DNA of 64,000 nucleotides from Paenarthrobacter nicotinovorans (GCF_021919345.1 NZ_CP089293.1:2356001-2420000); one strand, 5' to 3'. Positions 8,898-18,010 are shown, counted from the first letter of the stretch. The notes: a model not told the origin generated them from the sequence alone. Translations and numbers: made by a program.

Positions 8898-9953
8898 CTA
8901 CTTCGAAGATCCGGCCTGTGCAGAAGCCTTGGAGACACGCTTTCCAACCCGCCTCAGCAGGCCATCACGCCACGGTTGCATTCCTTGCGCCAGCGCGACG
9001 CTTCCCATAAGGGCCGAGGCGAGCCTTAGCTGCTGGGTGCGGAGGACGCGCTTCCTGCCATAGGCGGCGAGCGCGGAATCCGGGGGTTGTTCGTTGAGCA
9101 GGTCCCCTAACGTCACGGCATCGATGAGCGCTTCGCAGGCGCCCCTGCCCAGGTTTGGTGTCATGGCGTGGGCAGCATCCCCCACCAACACCACGTTGCC
9201 CCGGGAGTAGCGGGCCAATGGCGGGGTTGTCCAGATGCGCTGGGCCAGGGAGGTTTCCGGTGACGCCTGGGCAAGAACAGCCTTTACGGCCTCCGAGTAT
9301 CCGGCATAGCGGCGCCGGGTAACGTCCAGGGCTTCGAGGACATCCACCTTGTCCGGTCCAAGATCCGACCGGTAGGAGGCATACCAGTTGGTTCCGCCTA
9401 CCGCTGGTGCCAGGCCGAAGATCTCTCCCCTGCCCCAGTACTCGCCGACATCACCGGCCTGGGGCGTGCTTGGGACCACTCCCCTGACGGCCAGGTACGG
9501 GGTTGGCCTGGCGGCGCTCCGTTGGCCCCAATGGCTTCGCCGGACCACACTGTTGACCCCGTCCGCACCCACGGTCAGCCACGCTCCACCCGGGACACTG
9601 TCAACCCTGCCCACCACGCGGCTTACCGATGACGGCACCGCCGTGTTCAACAGCCTCAGCAGCTCGGGCCGGGATATGCCCACCAGCCCTCCCCCTTCCA
9701 TGGACAGCACCGCTTCTCCCTGGGGGCTGCGCAGGGCTCCGGCTGTGATGACGGATCCCCGGCTCCGCACAGGACCGAGGATTCCGATTTTCGACAAGGC
9801 ATCCTGGGCTCCGGGCCACATGGCCAGTGTTGTCCCCACGGTTGGCAGCTGGGGCCTTTGTTCGTACACCGTGACGTCGAACGCGCCCGGGTCCAGTCTT
9901 GCTGCGAGCGCCAGGCCGGCAATGCCCCCACCGATGATGTTCACCTTTTTCAT
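8898..9953 (-). CDS. FAD-dependent monooxygenase (PHBH/UbiH-like)
   Basis: 351 residues from ATG 9953 (MKKVNIIGGGIAG); a GTG two codons earlier is also possible. The Rossmann GGGIAG motif binds the FAD adenine, and VVLVGDAAHAMTPNLGRGACEALIDAV near residue 270 is the second FAD/NAD(P)H motif (GD) of group A flavoprotein monooxygenases. Such enzymes hydroxylate aromatic or polyketide-type compounds; the substrate cannot be told. It is divergent from a TetR regulator, and a perfect operator-like palindrome lies between the two starts, so substrate-responsive control is likely. Confidence 0.85.
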   Translation of the reverse strand: MKKVNIIGGGIAGLALAARLDPGAFDVTVYEQRPQLPTVGTTLAMWPGAQDALSKIGILGPVRSRGSVITAGALRSPQGEAVLSMEGGGLVGISRPELLRLLNTAVPSSVSRVVGRVDSVPGGAWLTVGADGVNSVVRRSHWGQRSAARPTPYLAVRGVVPSTPQAGDVGEYWGRGEIFGLAPAVGGTNWYASYRSDLGPDKVDVLEALDVTRRRYAGYSEAVKAVLAQASPETSLAQRIWTTPPLARYSRGNVVLVGDAAHAMTPNLGRGACEALIDAVTLGDLLNEQPPDSALAAYGRKRVLRTQQLRLASALMGSVALAQGMQPWRDGLLRRVGKRVSKASAQAGSSK

Positions 9954-9966
9954 GCCCACACTGTAC

Positions 9967-9982
9967 TACTACATTTGTAGTA
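9967..9982. promoter_or_regulatory. Perfect palindromic operator between monooxygenase and TetR genes
   Basis: TACTACA-TT-TGTAGTA: 7-base arms, exact inverted repeat with a 2-base spacer. It lies 14 bases before the monooxygenase ATG and 29 before the TetR ATG, where it could block both promoters. The size and symmetry suit a TetR dimer. Binding is inferred. Confidence 0.72.
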
Positions 9983-10011
9983 ACAACAGGGAGTGAAGCT
10001 AGACTTTGGCC

Positions 10012-10548
10012 ATGGCCGACCGACGAACCCAGCTAGCCGACGCCGCGCTCGCCGTCGTCGCCGAGCAGGGCCTCAAAGGACTGACCCACCGTGCCGTCGA
10101 TGCCCGGGCCGGCGTCGCCCTCGGAACCACGTCGAACTACTTCCGCAACCGCGCCGCCCTGGTGGGTGCCGCCGTCGACCGCGTTGAAGAACTGGACAGC
10201 CTCCTGCTGCAAGGTGACCAGAGGGAGCTTCCGACGACGACGGCGGCCTTGGCGGAGCAGCTCGCCGCTGCGGTCATGGGACTCACCGATACGAACGCCC
10301 CGCTCACCAGGGCGCGATTCGTCTTCGCCCTCGACCAGCCCGAAACAGTGGCCGCCGGTCATGAGCGGCTGGTCTCCGCTTTGGCGCAGCTGCTCGAACG
10401 CCTGGGATTATCCGATCCCCGGGCCCGCGCCGAAGCGGTATCCGATTACAGCGACGGCCTGGCCTTGCACCTGCTCACCGCACGCAAGGGCAAAGGCGTC
10501 GACAAGGCAGCTGTCGCCAAGAACATCCAACTGCTCCTGGAAGGGTGA
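10012..10548 (+). CDS. TetR/AcrR family transcriptional regulator
   Basis: 178 residues from ATG 10012 (MADRRTQLADAAL), with CAGGGAG about 15 bases upstream. The N-terminal 50 residues form the TetR helix-turn-helix, including GLTHRAVDARAGVALGTTSNYFRNRAAL as scanning and recognition helices. The C-terminal ligand domain is divergent. It is transcribed away from the flavin monooxygenase gene, and the shared 59-base gap holds a perfect palindrome. It most likely represses itself and the monooxygenase until a ligand binds. Confidence 0.88.
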   Translation: MADRRTQLADAALAVVAEQGLKGLTHRAVDARAGVALGTTSNYFRNRAALVGAAVDRVEELDSLLLQGDQRELPTTTAALAEQLAAAVMGLTDTNAPLTRARFVFALDQPETVAAGHERLVSALAQLLERLGLSDPRARAEAVSDYSDGLALHLLTARKGKGVDKAAVAKNIQLLLEG

Positions 10549-10607
10549 GCGGCCCCGGATGAGCCGGAGGGGTGGACGGCAGCCGGTCCGCAGAGCAGGA
10601 TTGTGGC

Positions 10608-10997
10608 ATGAGCACCAATGACGCACTCCTGAAGCAGGTCAACATCTCCGCCGCGGACGACCACCTCGTGGCCCGATTCGAAATTGACGGCAACATACCA
10701 GGCTCCGGCGCTTACGTCGTGGGCCTTGTTGCTGCCAGCGAAGACTACTCCTCACAGCGCCGGCTCGGCATCGAGTTCATGAACGGCGAAGCGATTTCGT
10801 TCTATTCCTTCAACCACTCGCTCAGCGCGGAGGAAAACTACGACATCAAAGGCGTGGAGCATTCCGGCAACGTCATCACCGGGAACTTCCCCATGTCCGC
10901 CATCCACGGACTCAGCAAAGGCCACGTCATGACCGCCTTCAGCGAAGCTGACGGCCGGGAATTCCAGTCCGGCGTACCGGTGAACGAAGCACTCTGA
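10608..10997 (+). CDS. Conserved hypothetical protein
   Basis: 129 residues from ATG 10608 (MSTNDALLKQVNISAADDHL). No family is recognised. It has no signal peptide or membrane helix, and an alternating hydrophobic pattern (HLVARFEIDG, GAYVVGLVAAS, GIEFMNGEAISFYSF) suggests a small beta-rich fold. It follows the TetR gene on the same strand after 59 bases and ends 3 bases before the stop of the converging SRAP gene. Codon use matches its neighbours, so it looks like a real gene. Confidence 0.6.
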   Translation: MSTNDALLKQVNISAADDHLVARFEIDGNIPGSGAYVVGLVAASEDYSSQRRLGIEFMNGEAISFYSFNHSLSAEENYDIKGVEHSGNVITGNFPMSAIHGLSKGHVMTAFSEADGREFQSGVPVNEAL

Positions 10998-11000
10998 CTC

Positions 11001-11765
11001 TCAGAAGAGTCCTTCCACCGGTTCGATAAGTTCCGGTGAGTTGTTGCGGACATTTCCGACGGCGGTCCCCACCGGGTCCAGCGTCCAGTCAGCAGCAGCA
11101 TCGTGCGCCCTCGAACGGACCATGTCCACCAGCCCTGCGGCGTCCTTCTCCCGCGGATCCAGCCATGCCTCCATTGTCTCTGTGCTCATCGGCAACGGAA
11201 CACGGTCATGGAGCGCAGTGAGTTCGTCGAACACGGAGGCGCTGCGCCGTGTTCGGGCCGAGTCCGCCGTCGGAGTGTCTGCGGTGAGGATGGACATCGA
11301 CAGCAGCCAGCGGCCCGGATCGTCCGCCGGTGCCGCCTGGTCCCGCCACCACTCATACAAACCGGCAAACACCAGACCGTGCGCGTCGCCCGGATGAACA
11401 TAATAGGGCTGCTTGTTCTTTCCCTCGCCCTTCTTCCACTCGTAGTAGCCGTCAGCCGGCACCGCACAACGGCGGGCCACAGCAGCCTTCTTGAAGGAAG
11501 GCTTTTCCAGAAGGGTCTCACTGCGGGCATTGATGAGCCGCGCCCCGCCCTTGGGATCCTTTGCCCAAGAAGGCACCAGCCCCCACTTGGCTACATGGAG
11601 CTGCCTCTTGACGTTGTCATCGACCAACCGCTCCAAAACGATCGGAACCGCGTCCGTCGGGGCAACATTCCAGGACTTCTCCAGGGCGATCTCGTTCTCA
11701 AGTTCGGCATCAAAATCGGCGAGCAGGTCTCCCACCGCACGGGCCATTACGTAACGTCCACACAT
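11001..11765 (-). CDS. SOS response-associated peptidase (SRAP, YedK/HMCES family)
   Basis: 254 residues from ATG 11765. This start is required: the family begins Met-Cys-Gly-Arg, and Cys2 becomes the N-terminal catalytic residue that forms a thiazolidine crosslink with abasic sites in single-stranded DNA. MCGRYVM, the NVAPTDAVPIV strand, RLINARSETLLEKPSF and CAVPADGYYEWKK are all present, with the conserved HDRVPLPM segment (active-site His) near 190. It protects abasic sites at replication forks. A clear LexA box was not seen upstream despite the family name. Confidence 0.94.
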   Translation of the reverse strand: MCGRYVMARAVGDLLADFDAELENEIALEKSWNVAPTDAVPIVLERLVDDNVKRQLHVAKWGLVPSWAKDPKGGARLINARSETLLEKPSFKKAAVARRCAVPADGYYEWKKGEGKNKQPYYVHPGDAHGLVFAGLYEWWRDQAAPADDPGRWLLSMSILTADTPTADSARTRRSASVFDELTALHDRVPLPMSTETMEAWLDPREKDAAGLVDMVRSRAHDAAADWTLDPVGTAVGNVRNNSPELIEPVEGLF

Positions 11766-11915
11766 GGCAACAGTCTGCCCTTTCCCGGGAAAACGCACCA
11801 GCGCGGGCGTGTGAGGCAACCCGTCTTCGTCGCCGGACGGGAATTATTCGGCACCGGGTTACCGTTGTTACGAACGAACCACTCCGTGCAAACGACAAAT
11901 ACTGAGGAGAGCTCT

Positions 11916-12173
11916 GTGGATTTCACTCCCGACTCCGGCACCATCACCATGTTCTCGACCACCTGGTCCGGCTACTGCAACCGCTTGAAGAAGCAGCTGG
12001 ACGCCAAGGGCATCGGCTACACCGAGATCAACATCGAAGAAGTAGATGGCACGGCCGAACTCGTCGAGCAGCTCAACGGAGGCAACCGCACGGTACCCAC
12101 CGTCCTCTTCCCGGACGGAACTGCCGCGACCAACCCCTCGGCGTCCGAGGTGGAAAGCCGCCTCGCCGCCTAG
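11916..12173 (+). CDS. Mycoredoxin/glutaredoxin-like protein with SGYC in place of CGYC
   Basis: 85 residues from GTG 11916, with GAGGAGA six bases upstream. The fold markers of mycoredoxin-1 are present: the N-terminal strand GTITMFSTTW, then the cis-proline region TVPTVLFPDG and the C-terminal NPSASEVESRLA helix. Mycoredoxins reduce mycothiol-protein mixed disulfides using the first Cys of a CGYC motif. Here the motif reads W-S-G-Y-C: the expected nucleophile is Ser and only the resolving-position Cys remains. It may be catalytically altered. It is divergent from the SRAP gene and upstream of mscR. Confidence 0.85.
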   Translation: MDFTPDSGTITMFSTTWSGYCNRLKKQLDAKGIGYTEINIEEVDGTAELVEQLNGGNRTVPTVLFPDGTAATNPSASEVESRLAA

Positions 12174-12315
12174 GTCCATCCGCATACGGCCGCTGGGCCC
12201 GCTCGGAACAATCCGCACACTGTCTGCCACCTGTGATAGACAGAATGGGAATCCGTAGCGGGCCCTGCTGCATTAACCGGGCCCGCCCTCCGCGAGCCCG
12301 AAGGGAACCACTCCA

Positions 12316-13401
12316 ATGGTCCACGCAGTCAAAGGCGTCGTCGTCCGCTCCAAAGGCGCACCCGCAACCCTCGAAACCATCCTTGTGCCCGAACCCGGCC
12401 CCGGCGAAGCCCTGGTGGACATCCTCACAAGCGGCGTCTGCCACACCGATCTGCACTACAAGCTCGGCGGCATCAGCGACGACTTCCCCTTCCTGCTGGG
12501 CCACGAAGCAACCGGCGTGGTCAGCGCGGTCGGCCCTGACGTCACGGAGGTAGCCCCCGGTGACCGCGTTGTCCTGAACTGGCGTGCCGTCTGCGGCAAC
12601 TGCCGCGCCTGCAAGCGCGGTCAGGCCCAGTACTGTTTCAACACCCATAACGCCACCCAGAAGATGACCCTCGAAGACGGCACCGAACTCTCCCCGGCGC
12701 TGGGCATCGGAGCCTTCATCGAAAAGACCTTGGTCGCCGCGGGCCAGTGCACCAAAGTAGACCCCGACGCCGACGCTGCCGCCGTTGGACTGCTCGGCTG
12801 CGGTGTCATGGCAGGGCTCGGCGCAGCCCTGAACACCGGCGGAGTCAAACGCGGCGATTCAGTCGCCGTCATCGGTTGCGGTGGCGTGGGTGTCGCAGCC
12901 ATCGCCGGCGCCGCGCTCGCCGGCGCCACCACCATCATCGCCGTGGACATCGACGCCAAGAAGCTCGAACGCGCCAAGGACCTGGGCGCCACGCATACCG
13001 TTGATTCCTCCGCAGGGGACCCCGTCGAGGAAATCCGTGCTCTCACCGGCGGCTTCGGCGCAGATGTGGTGATCGACGCCGTCGGACGTCCCGAAACCTA
13101 CAAGCAGGCCTTCTACGCACGCGACCTGGCCGGCACCGTCGTCCTTGTCGGCGTTCCCACGCCGGAGATGACCCTCGAACTGCCCTTGCTGGACGTTTTC
13201 GGCCGCGGCGGGTCCCTCAAATCCTCCTGGTACGGCGACTGCCTGCCGTCCCGCGATTTCCCCATGCTGGTGGACCTCTACAAACAAGGCAAGCTGGACC
13301 TGGATGCCTTCGTCACCGAACGCATCACCATCGACCAGGTGGAAGAGGCCTTCGACAAAATGCACCACGGCGCCGTCCTGCGATCGGTGGTTGAACTGTG
13401 A
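12316..13401 (+). CDS. mscR: S-(hydroxymethyl)mycothiol dehydrogenase / zinc alcohol dehydrogenase class III
   Basis: 361 residues, a full zinc-dependent MDR dehydrogenase. The catalytic zinc site [10 protein letters not shown], the GHEATGVV motif and the structural zinc loop [15 protein letters not shown] are intact. The NAD-binding Rossmann motif is [15 protein letters not shown]. The closest known type is the mycothiol-dependent formaldehyde dehydrogenase, which oxidises S-hydroxymethylmycothiol, the formaldehyde-mycothiol adduct. The next gene, a metallo-beta-lactamase-fold hydrolase, overlaps by 4 bases (GTGA), the usual partner of mscR in mycothiol bacteria and probably the thioester-hydrolysing step. 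Confidence 0.9.
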   Translation: MVHAVKGVVVRSKGAPATLETILVPEPGPGEALVDILTSGVCHTDLHYKLGGISDDFPFLLGHEATGVVSAVGPDVTEVAPGDRVVLNWRAVCGNCRACKRGQAQYCFNTHNATQKMTLEDGTELSPALGIGAFIEKTLVAAGQCTKVDPDADAAAVGLLGCGVMAGLGAALNTGGVKRGDSVAVIGCGGVGVAAIAGAALAGATTIIAVDIDAKKLERAKDLGATHTVDSSAGDPVEEIRALTGGFGADVVIDAVGRPETYKQAFYARDLAGTVVLVGVPTPEMTLELPLLDVFGRGGSLKSSWYGDCLPSRDFPMLVDLYKQGKLDLDAFVTERITIDQVEEAFDKMHHGAVLRSVVEL

Positions 13402-14036
13402 GCACCGATAGCCTCAGCATCAGCAACGTCGTCACTTCCGGAACCTTCTCCCTGGACGGTGGCACCTGGGACGTGGACAACAACGTCTGGATCATCGGCG
13501 ACGACTCCGAATGCATCGTCATAGACCCCGCCCACAACCCTGCCGCGATCTTGGACGCCGTGAACGGCCGCACGGTCACAGCAATCCTGCTCACGCACGG
13601 ACACGACGACCACATCAGCTCGGCAGGCGAATTCCGCGACCTGGTCAAAGCACCCATCCACCTGCACCAGGACGACTGGATGCTGTGGGAAACGGTGTTC
13701 CCCGGGCAGAACCCTGACGCTGCCATCACGGACGGCCAGGAGTTCACTGTGGCCGGTACACAGCTCACGGCAATCCACACGCCCGGTCATTCACCCGGCT
13801 CGGTGTCCTTCCACCTGCCCAGCGAAGGCACGCTCTTCAGCGGAGACACCCTTTTCCAGGGCGGACCAGGTGCAACAGGGCGTTCCTACAGCGACTTCCC
13901 CACCATCATCGAGTCCATCAGGACCAAACTCCTGACACTGCCCGAAGAGACCGTTGTCCGCACGGGCCATGGCGACACCACCACCATCGGCGCGGAGAAA
14001 CCGCATCTGGATGAATGGATAGCTCGCGGCCACTGA
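13398..14036 (+). CDS. Metallo-beta-lactamase-fold hydrolase paired with mscR
   Basis: 212 residues. The metal motif T66-H-G-H69-D-D71-H72 is intact and a further ligand lies in [12 protein letters not shown] near 130; the C-terminal [11 protein letters not shown] supplies the last His. It is of the glyoxalase II-like group that cleaves thioesters. The GTG start overlaps the mscR stop, so the two are translationally coupled. The likely substrate is S-formylmycothiol from the dehydrogenase, but this is inferred from pairing only. It converges with the molybdoenzyme gene 9 bases away. Confidence 0.87.
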   Translation: MSTDSLSISNVVTSGTFSLDGGTWDVDNNVWIIGDDSECIVIDPAHNPAAILDAVNGRTVTAILLTHGHDDHISSAGEFRDLVKAPIHLHQDDWMLWETVFPGQNPDAAITDGQEFTVAGTQLTAIHTPGHSPGSVSFHLPSEGTLFSGDTLFQGGPGATGRSYSDFPTIIESIRTKLLTLPEETVVRTGHGDTTTIGAEKPHLDEWIARGH

Positions 14037-14045
14037 CACTGCGCC

Positions 14046-16373
14046 TCAACCCTCCTTGCCGGCCGCCCCCTCGAACTCCGGGGCGGCGGCCGGCTCAAGG
14101 CGAATAATCACCGACTTCGAAGCAGGTGTGTTGCTTTCGTCTGCTGTCGAGTCCAGCGGGACGAGAACGTTCGCTTCGGGGTAGTACGCAGCCGCGCAGC
14201 CCCTGGCGGTCGGGTACGCAACCACCCGCAGTTGACGGAGAACCCGGTCCACGCCGTCGTCGGCCTCGCTGTGAACGTCCACGTAGGAACCGTCCTCATG
14301 ACCCAACTCCCCAAGGTCCTGGGGATTGACGAACAGAACCATGCGCCCCTTCCTGATACCCCTGTAGCGGTCGTTCAACGAATACATCGTGGTGTTGAAC
14401 TGGTCATGGGACCGGATGGTCTGCAAAATCAGCCGCCCTTTCGGCAGCTCGATGGTCTCCAGATCATTGACCGTGAACATGGCCTTTCCGGAGGGGGTCG
14501 GGAACGTCCGGCTGTCCCTGGGTCCGTGCGGCAGAACAAAGCCATCTTTCTGGCGAATACGGTCATTGAAGCCGTCAAAACCTGGCACAACGTGCGCGAT
14601 ATGGTCGCGGATGGCGTCGTAGTCGGACCGCAAACCCGACCAATCAACCGGCACCTTGGCGCCAAGGACCGCTTCAGCCAAACGGGTAACAATGGCGACC
14701 TCGGACATCACGCCGGCAGCGATCGGCTCCAACGTACCGGCGGAGCTGTGCACCGCGCAGACCGTGTCCTCCACAGTGACGAACTGTGCAACCCCACCCT
14801 GCCGGTCTATCTCCGTGCGTCCCAAAGCGGGCAGGATCAGCGCCTGCTCACCAACCACCACATGTGACCGGTTCAGCTTGGTGGAGATCTGCACGGACAA
14901 GCGCGTCCGCCTGACGGCTTCCTCCGCCACTGCGGTGTCCGAAATCGCGTGGACGAGGTTGCCACCGAGCGCCACCAACACTTTGATCCTGCCGTCCCGC
15001 ATACCGCGGATGCTGTCCACTGCGTCAACGCCGGGATTCCGGGGCGGATCGAAGCCGAACTCATCCCGCAGGGCGGCAAGGAACCGTGGTGGCATCTTTT
15101 CCCAAATGCCCATGGTCCGGTCGCCCTGGACATTGCTGTGGCCCCTGATGGGAGACGGACCGGCTCCCGGCTTGCCGATGTTACCGCGCAGCAGCAGGAG
15201 GTTAATGATCTCTTTGATGGTGGACACGGCCTTCTTATGCTGGGTCAGCCCCATGGCCCAGGTGATGATGACTTTTCCGGCGTGGAGGTAGCTTCCAGCG
15301 AGTTCATCGATTTCGTCACTGCTCAGCCCTGTCGCGGCAAGGACTTCGCTTTCGCCCAGTGTTGCCAGGTGCGCGGCAAAACCCACGAAACCCTGGCATT
15401 GGGTATCGATGAAGGCCCTGTCCAGGACTGTCCCGGGCGCCGCGCTTTCAGCATCAAGGACCCGCTTGGATACTGCTTGCAACAACGCCATGTCGCCGGC
15501 CAAGCGGATCTGCAGGAACTGGTCCGCCAGGTCCGTGCCCTTTCCAACCAGGCCCCGGGGACGCTGGGGGTTCCGGAAATTGATCAGGCCCGCTTCCGGC
15601 AGGGGATTCACGGCCACGATCTTCGCGCCCGCCTGTTTGGCCTCTTCCAACGCGGTCAGCATCCGTGGATGGCAGGTGCCCGGGTTCTGTCCCATGATGA
15701 TGATCAAGTCCGATGCCGCGAAATCCTTGTACGTAATCGCTGATTTGCCTACACCGATCGTCTCGCCCATGGCAACGCCAGTGGACTCGTGGCACATATT
15801 TGAGCAGTCGGGAAGGTTGTTCGTCCCGAATGCCCGTACGAACAGTTGGTAGAGGAAGGCGGCCTCGTTGCTGGTCCGCCCGCTCGTATAGAACGTAGCC
15901 TGGTCCGGCGACTCAAGGGCGTTCAACTCCTGTGCGATGATTCCGAACGCCTCGTCCCAGCCAATGGGCACATACCGGTCCGCGCCTGCAGCTTTGTACA
16001 CCGGTTCCACCAGACGGCCCTGCTGGCCGAGCCAATACTCCGGCCGGTGCGCCAACGAAGCCAAGGTATTTTCCGCCCAGAAAGCGGCAGGGATCCTGAG
16101 CGGCTCCGCCTCCCAGCCGATGGCTTTGGCGCCATTCTCACAAAATTCAGCGCGTTTGCGTTCGGGTGGATCGGGCCACGCACAGCTCATGCAGTCAAAG
16201 CCGTCTTTTTGGTTGACAGCCCGGAGTGTCTTCCAGGCCCTCACCGGCCCCATGGACGACATGGCGTGCGGCAGTGTCTCAGTCAAGCTCGGCAAACCAC
16301 CAGCGGACCGTTTGGGTGTACCGACGCTCAGTTCCGCGTCGGAATCCTCTATGGGATGCTGTTTCCGGCCCAT
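14046..16373 (-). CDS. FdhF/YdeP-type molybdopterin oxidoreductase
   Basis: 775 residues, the length of the FdhF/YdeP family. The N-terminus has C61-x2-C64-x13-C78 in FDCMSCAWP...FCENG, as in this family, rather than the full four-Cys Fe4S4 motif of classic formate dehydrogenases. Molybdopterin domains follow: YTSGRTSNEAAFLYQ, SNMCHESTGVAMGE, IIIMGQNPGTCHPRM, and the C-terminal cofactor-binding domain from about 630. No selenocysteine codon is seen. E. coli YdeP relates to acid resistance; the substrate here is unknown. No fdhD or electron-transfer subunit is adjacent. Confidence 0.9.
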   Translation of the reverse strand: MGRKQHPIEDSDAELSVGTPKRSAGGLPSLTETLPHAMSSMGPVRAWKTLRAVNQKDGFDCMSCAWPDPPERKRAEFCENGAKAIGWEAEPLRIPAAFWAENTLASLAHRPEYWLGQQGRLVEPVYKAAGADRYVPIGWDEAFGIIAQELNALESPDQATFYTSGRTSNEAAFLYQLFVRAFGTNNLPDCSNMCHESTGVAMGETIGVGKSAITYKDFAASDLIIIMGQNPGTCHPRMLTALEEAKQAGAKIVAVNPLPEAGLINFRNPQRPRGLVGKGTDLADQFLQIRLAGDMALLQAVSKRVLDAESAAPGTVLDRAFIDTQCQGFVGFAAHLATLGESEVLAATGLSSDEIDELAGSYLHAGKVIITWAMGLTQHKKAVSTIKEIINLLLLRGNIGKPGAGPSPIRGHSNVQGDRTMGIWEKMPPRFLAALRDEFGFDPPRNPGVDAVDSIRGMRDGRIKVLVALGGNLVHAISDTAVAEEAVRRTRLSVQISTKLNRSHVVVGEQALILPALGRTEIDRQGGVAQFVTVEDTVCAVHSSAGTLEPIAAGVMSEVAIVTRLAEAVLGAKVPVDWSGLRSDYDAIRDHIAHVVPGFDGFNDRIRQKDGFVLPHGPRDSRTFPTPSGKAMFTVNDLETIELPKGRLILQTIRSHDQFNTTMYSLNDRYRGIRKGRMVLFVNPQDLGELGHEDGSYVDVHSEADDGVDRVLRQLRVVAYPTARGCAAAYYPEANVLVPLDSTADESNTPASKSVIIRLEPAAAPEFEGAAGKEG
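14058..14094. terminator. GC-rich hairpin at the MBL / FdhF convergence
   Basis: A strong inverted repeat (GCCGGCCGCCCC against GGGGCGGCGGCCGGC with a small bulge) lies 22 bases after the MBL stop and inside the last codons of the molybdoenzyme gene. It lacks a T-run. It may terminate the mscR-MBL transcript, but it could also be only a by-product of GC-rich codons. Confidence 0.35.
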
Positions 16374-16457
16374 CGCTACACCGCGATTCGCGTGATTGGG
16401 TAACTGATCACCCCAGCCTAAACCCGGCGTGCAACAGGCTCAACGAAGCTGAGGCGG

Positions 16458-17207
16458 TCAACCCGCAAGACTGCGGAAGTCGCCGTCGACCACGTCCGCA
16501 TAACCGCGGTAAGCCTCGACGACGGCGGCCTCCACGGTGGTGACATCCAGATGCGGCACCAGATCATTGGCAGCGCCGGCAGTTGCCGGGTCCCACTCCA
16601 GGCCGAGTGCGCCGTAACTGGCTGTGAGCACGTCCCGGATGGGCCCGGAGTTTTCCACCACGATCACCGAACTGAACAACCAGCCGCCGGAGACCACCCG
16701 CTGGGCGGTGCCGATGAGCTTGATCCGGTGGGCGGGAAAATCAGGGTCCTCGCCGTGCACGCTGAACTCACCCGGGCAGTACTCCCCCGGGATCTCGCCG
16801 ACGGCGGCATGGACGCCAACGCTGCGAAGGGCACTGGCCAGCAGCTCCCCGAACTCCGCGAAGCGCGCCTTTGCACGGACAATGGCGTCCGGATGCGGCT
16901 CGATGTGGTCTATCACCAGGCTGCCTTGGTGATACGCGGCAGCACGGCCGCCTGCCTTGCGTATGAGTGGTTCGAAGCCCAGCTCCCGGCAGGCTGTTTC
17001 CGCAGCGGCGAATCCCGGCAGGTTGGCGTCCCGCTGGCCGAACGCGACCGTGGGTTCGGGACGGTACAAGCGAAGGGAAGGGCCCAGCTGGCCACCGCGG
17101 GCACGCTTCAACAGTTCCAGGGCAAAATCGAGGTCGCCGGCAGCTCCGAGGGATTCCTGTTGCCGGTAAACCGTGAGCTGCTTGCGGGTTTCGGCGGCTG
17201 CCTGCAT
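16458..17207 (-). CDS. Lipoate--protein ligase family protein (BPL_LplA_LipB fold)
   Basis: 249 residues. The segments RLYRPEPTVAFGQRDANLPGF and RKAGGRAAAYHQGSLVIDH match the substrate-binding core of lipoate-protein ligases (RRxGGGxxxH in the family). Here the Gly-rich turn is changed to AGGRAAAYH, so it may act on another acyl or biotinyl-like group. EYCPGEFSVHG and KLIGTAQRVVSGGWLFSSVI fit the catalytic-lysine region of the fold. The start codon shares one base with the thioesterase stop, so the two genes form an operon. Confidence 0.8.
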   Translation of the reverse strand: MQAAAETRKQLTVYRQQESLGAAGDLDFALELLKRARGGQLGPSLRLYRPEPTVAFGQRDANLPGFAAAETACRELGFEPLIRKAGGRAAAYHQGSLVIDHIEPHPDAIVRAKARFAEFGELLASALRSVGVHAAVGEIPGEYCPGEFSVHGEDPDFPAHRIKLIGTAQRVVSGGWLFSSVIVVENSGPIRDVLTASYGALGLEWDPATAGAANDLVPHLDVTTVEAAVVEAYRGYADVVDGDFRSLAG

Positions 17208-18010
17208 CAGCTTTTCCTCAGCGTCAGGATCTGCTCGGCCCTGCCGAAGGGCCCGTGGACGTCATGAAGGACCGTGGAGGTCAACCCGATTCCATCGGCG
17301 CCAAACGAGACCTTGTTGTCCAGGCCCAGCCATTCGCCGGAGGGCGAGCGATACATGTGGATCTGCAGGTCAACGTTCGGGAAGATGTAGCTGTCTTCGC
17401 CAGGCGGAACACGTGCCGCAATACCGTTGGCAGTATCCACGAGGCCCATCAGCCTGGCCAGGTCCGTGCTGTCCGCCTGGTCCGTCAGCGGATGGGACGT
17501 CCGGATCCAGACCTTTCCCGAACCGGGTCGGTGCCCCTCGGCAAGACGCATCTCCAGGGACCGGATATACCCGCCTGGCCAAACACTGGCACCATCCCAG
17601 GGCTTGCATTCGTCCGGGGCAGGCAGGGGTTCGTCCTCCACCGCCGCAACCGCGCTGGTATCGCTGGTGATCATCCGCCAGGCCGCAGCCCGAATGGCCA
17701 CGCGACCGGCTGCTGAAAGTTCAGCCTGAATCAGTTCGATGGTCTTTCCCGGCCTCAGCGTCGAGGTGGTGACCTGAAACTCGCCACCGGGGATGAGGCC
17801 CAGGATTTCATAGCTGATCCGGGCAAGACGGACATCGTCCCTGGGCTCATACCGAACCAGGGCATCGGCGAGGATGCCCGAGGCCGGTGCCATGTGTTGT
17901 TCGTGCGGATTCCAGGCGCCTTGGGCGTGGATCGTCGAGCGGAAACGGCCATCACCCAATGATTCGTAGTAGAAATCACCGTCCGCCAGTTCCGGTAATG
18001 CAGTAGTCAA
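17207..18010 (-). CDS. Thioesterase-family (hot-dog, TesB/PaaI-like) protein
   Basis: 267 residues, the size of two hot-dog units. The N-terminal half includes HMAPASGILADALVRYEPRDDVRLARISYEILG, a pattern common in the actinobacterial thioesterase-like superfamily; the second half contains MYRSPSGEWLGLDNKVSF and LTSTVLHDVHGPFGRAEQILTL. It probably hydrolyses an acyl-CoA; the substrate is unknown. It is followed directly, with one shared base, by the lipoate-ligase-like gene. Acyl handling by both proteins is a reasonable but unproven link. Confidence 0.8.
   Translation of the reverse strand: MTTALPELADGDFYYESLGDGRFRSTIHAQGAWNPHEQHMAPASGILADALVRYEPRDDVRLARISYEILGLIPGGEFQVTTSTLRPGKTIELIQAELSAAGRVAIRAAAWRMITSDTSAVAAVEDEPLPAPDECKPWDGASVWPGGYIRSLEMRLAEGHRPGSGKVWIRTSHPLTDQADSTDLARLMGLVDTANGIAARVPPGEDSYIFPNVDLQIHMYRSPSGEWLGLDNKVSFGADGIGLTSTVLHDVHGPFGRAEQILTLRKS

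Noticed and set aside
11103..11915. Upstream extension of the mycoredoxin frame
   Set aside because: It runs opposite the SRAP gene; GTG 11916 with GAGGAGA is a better start.
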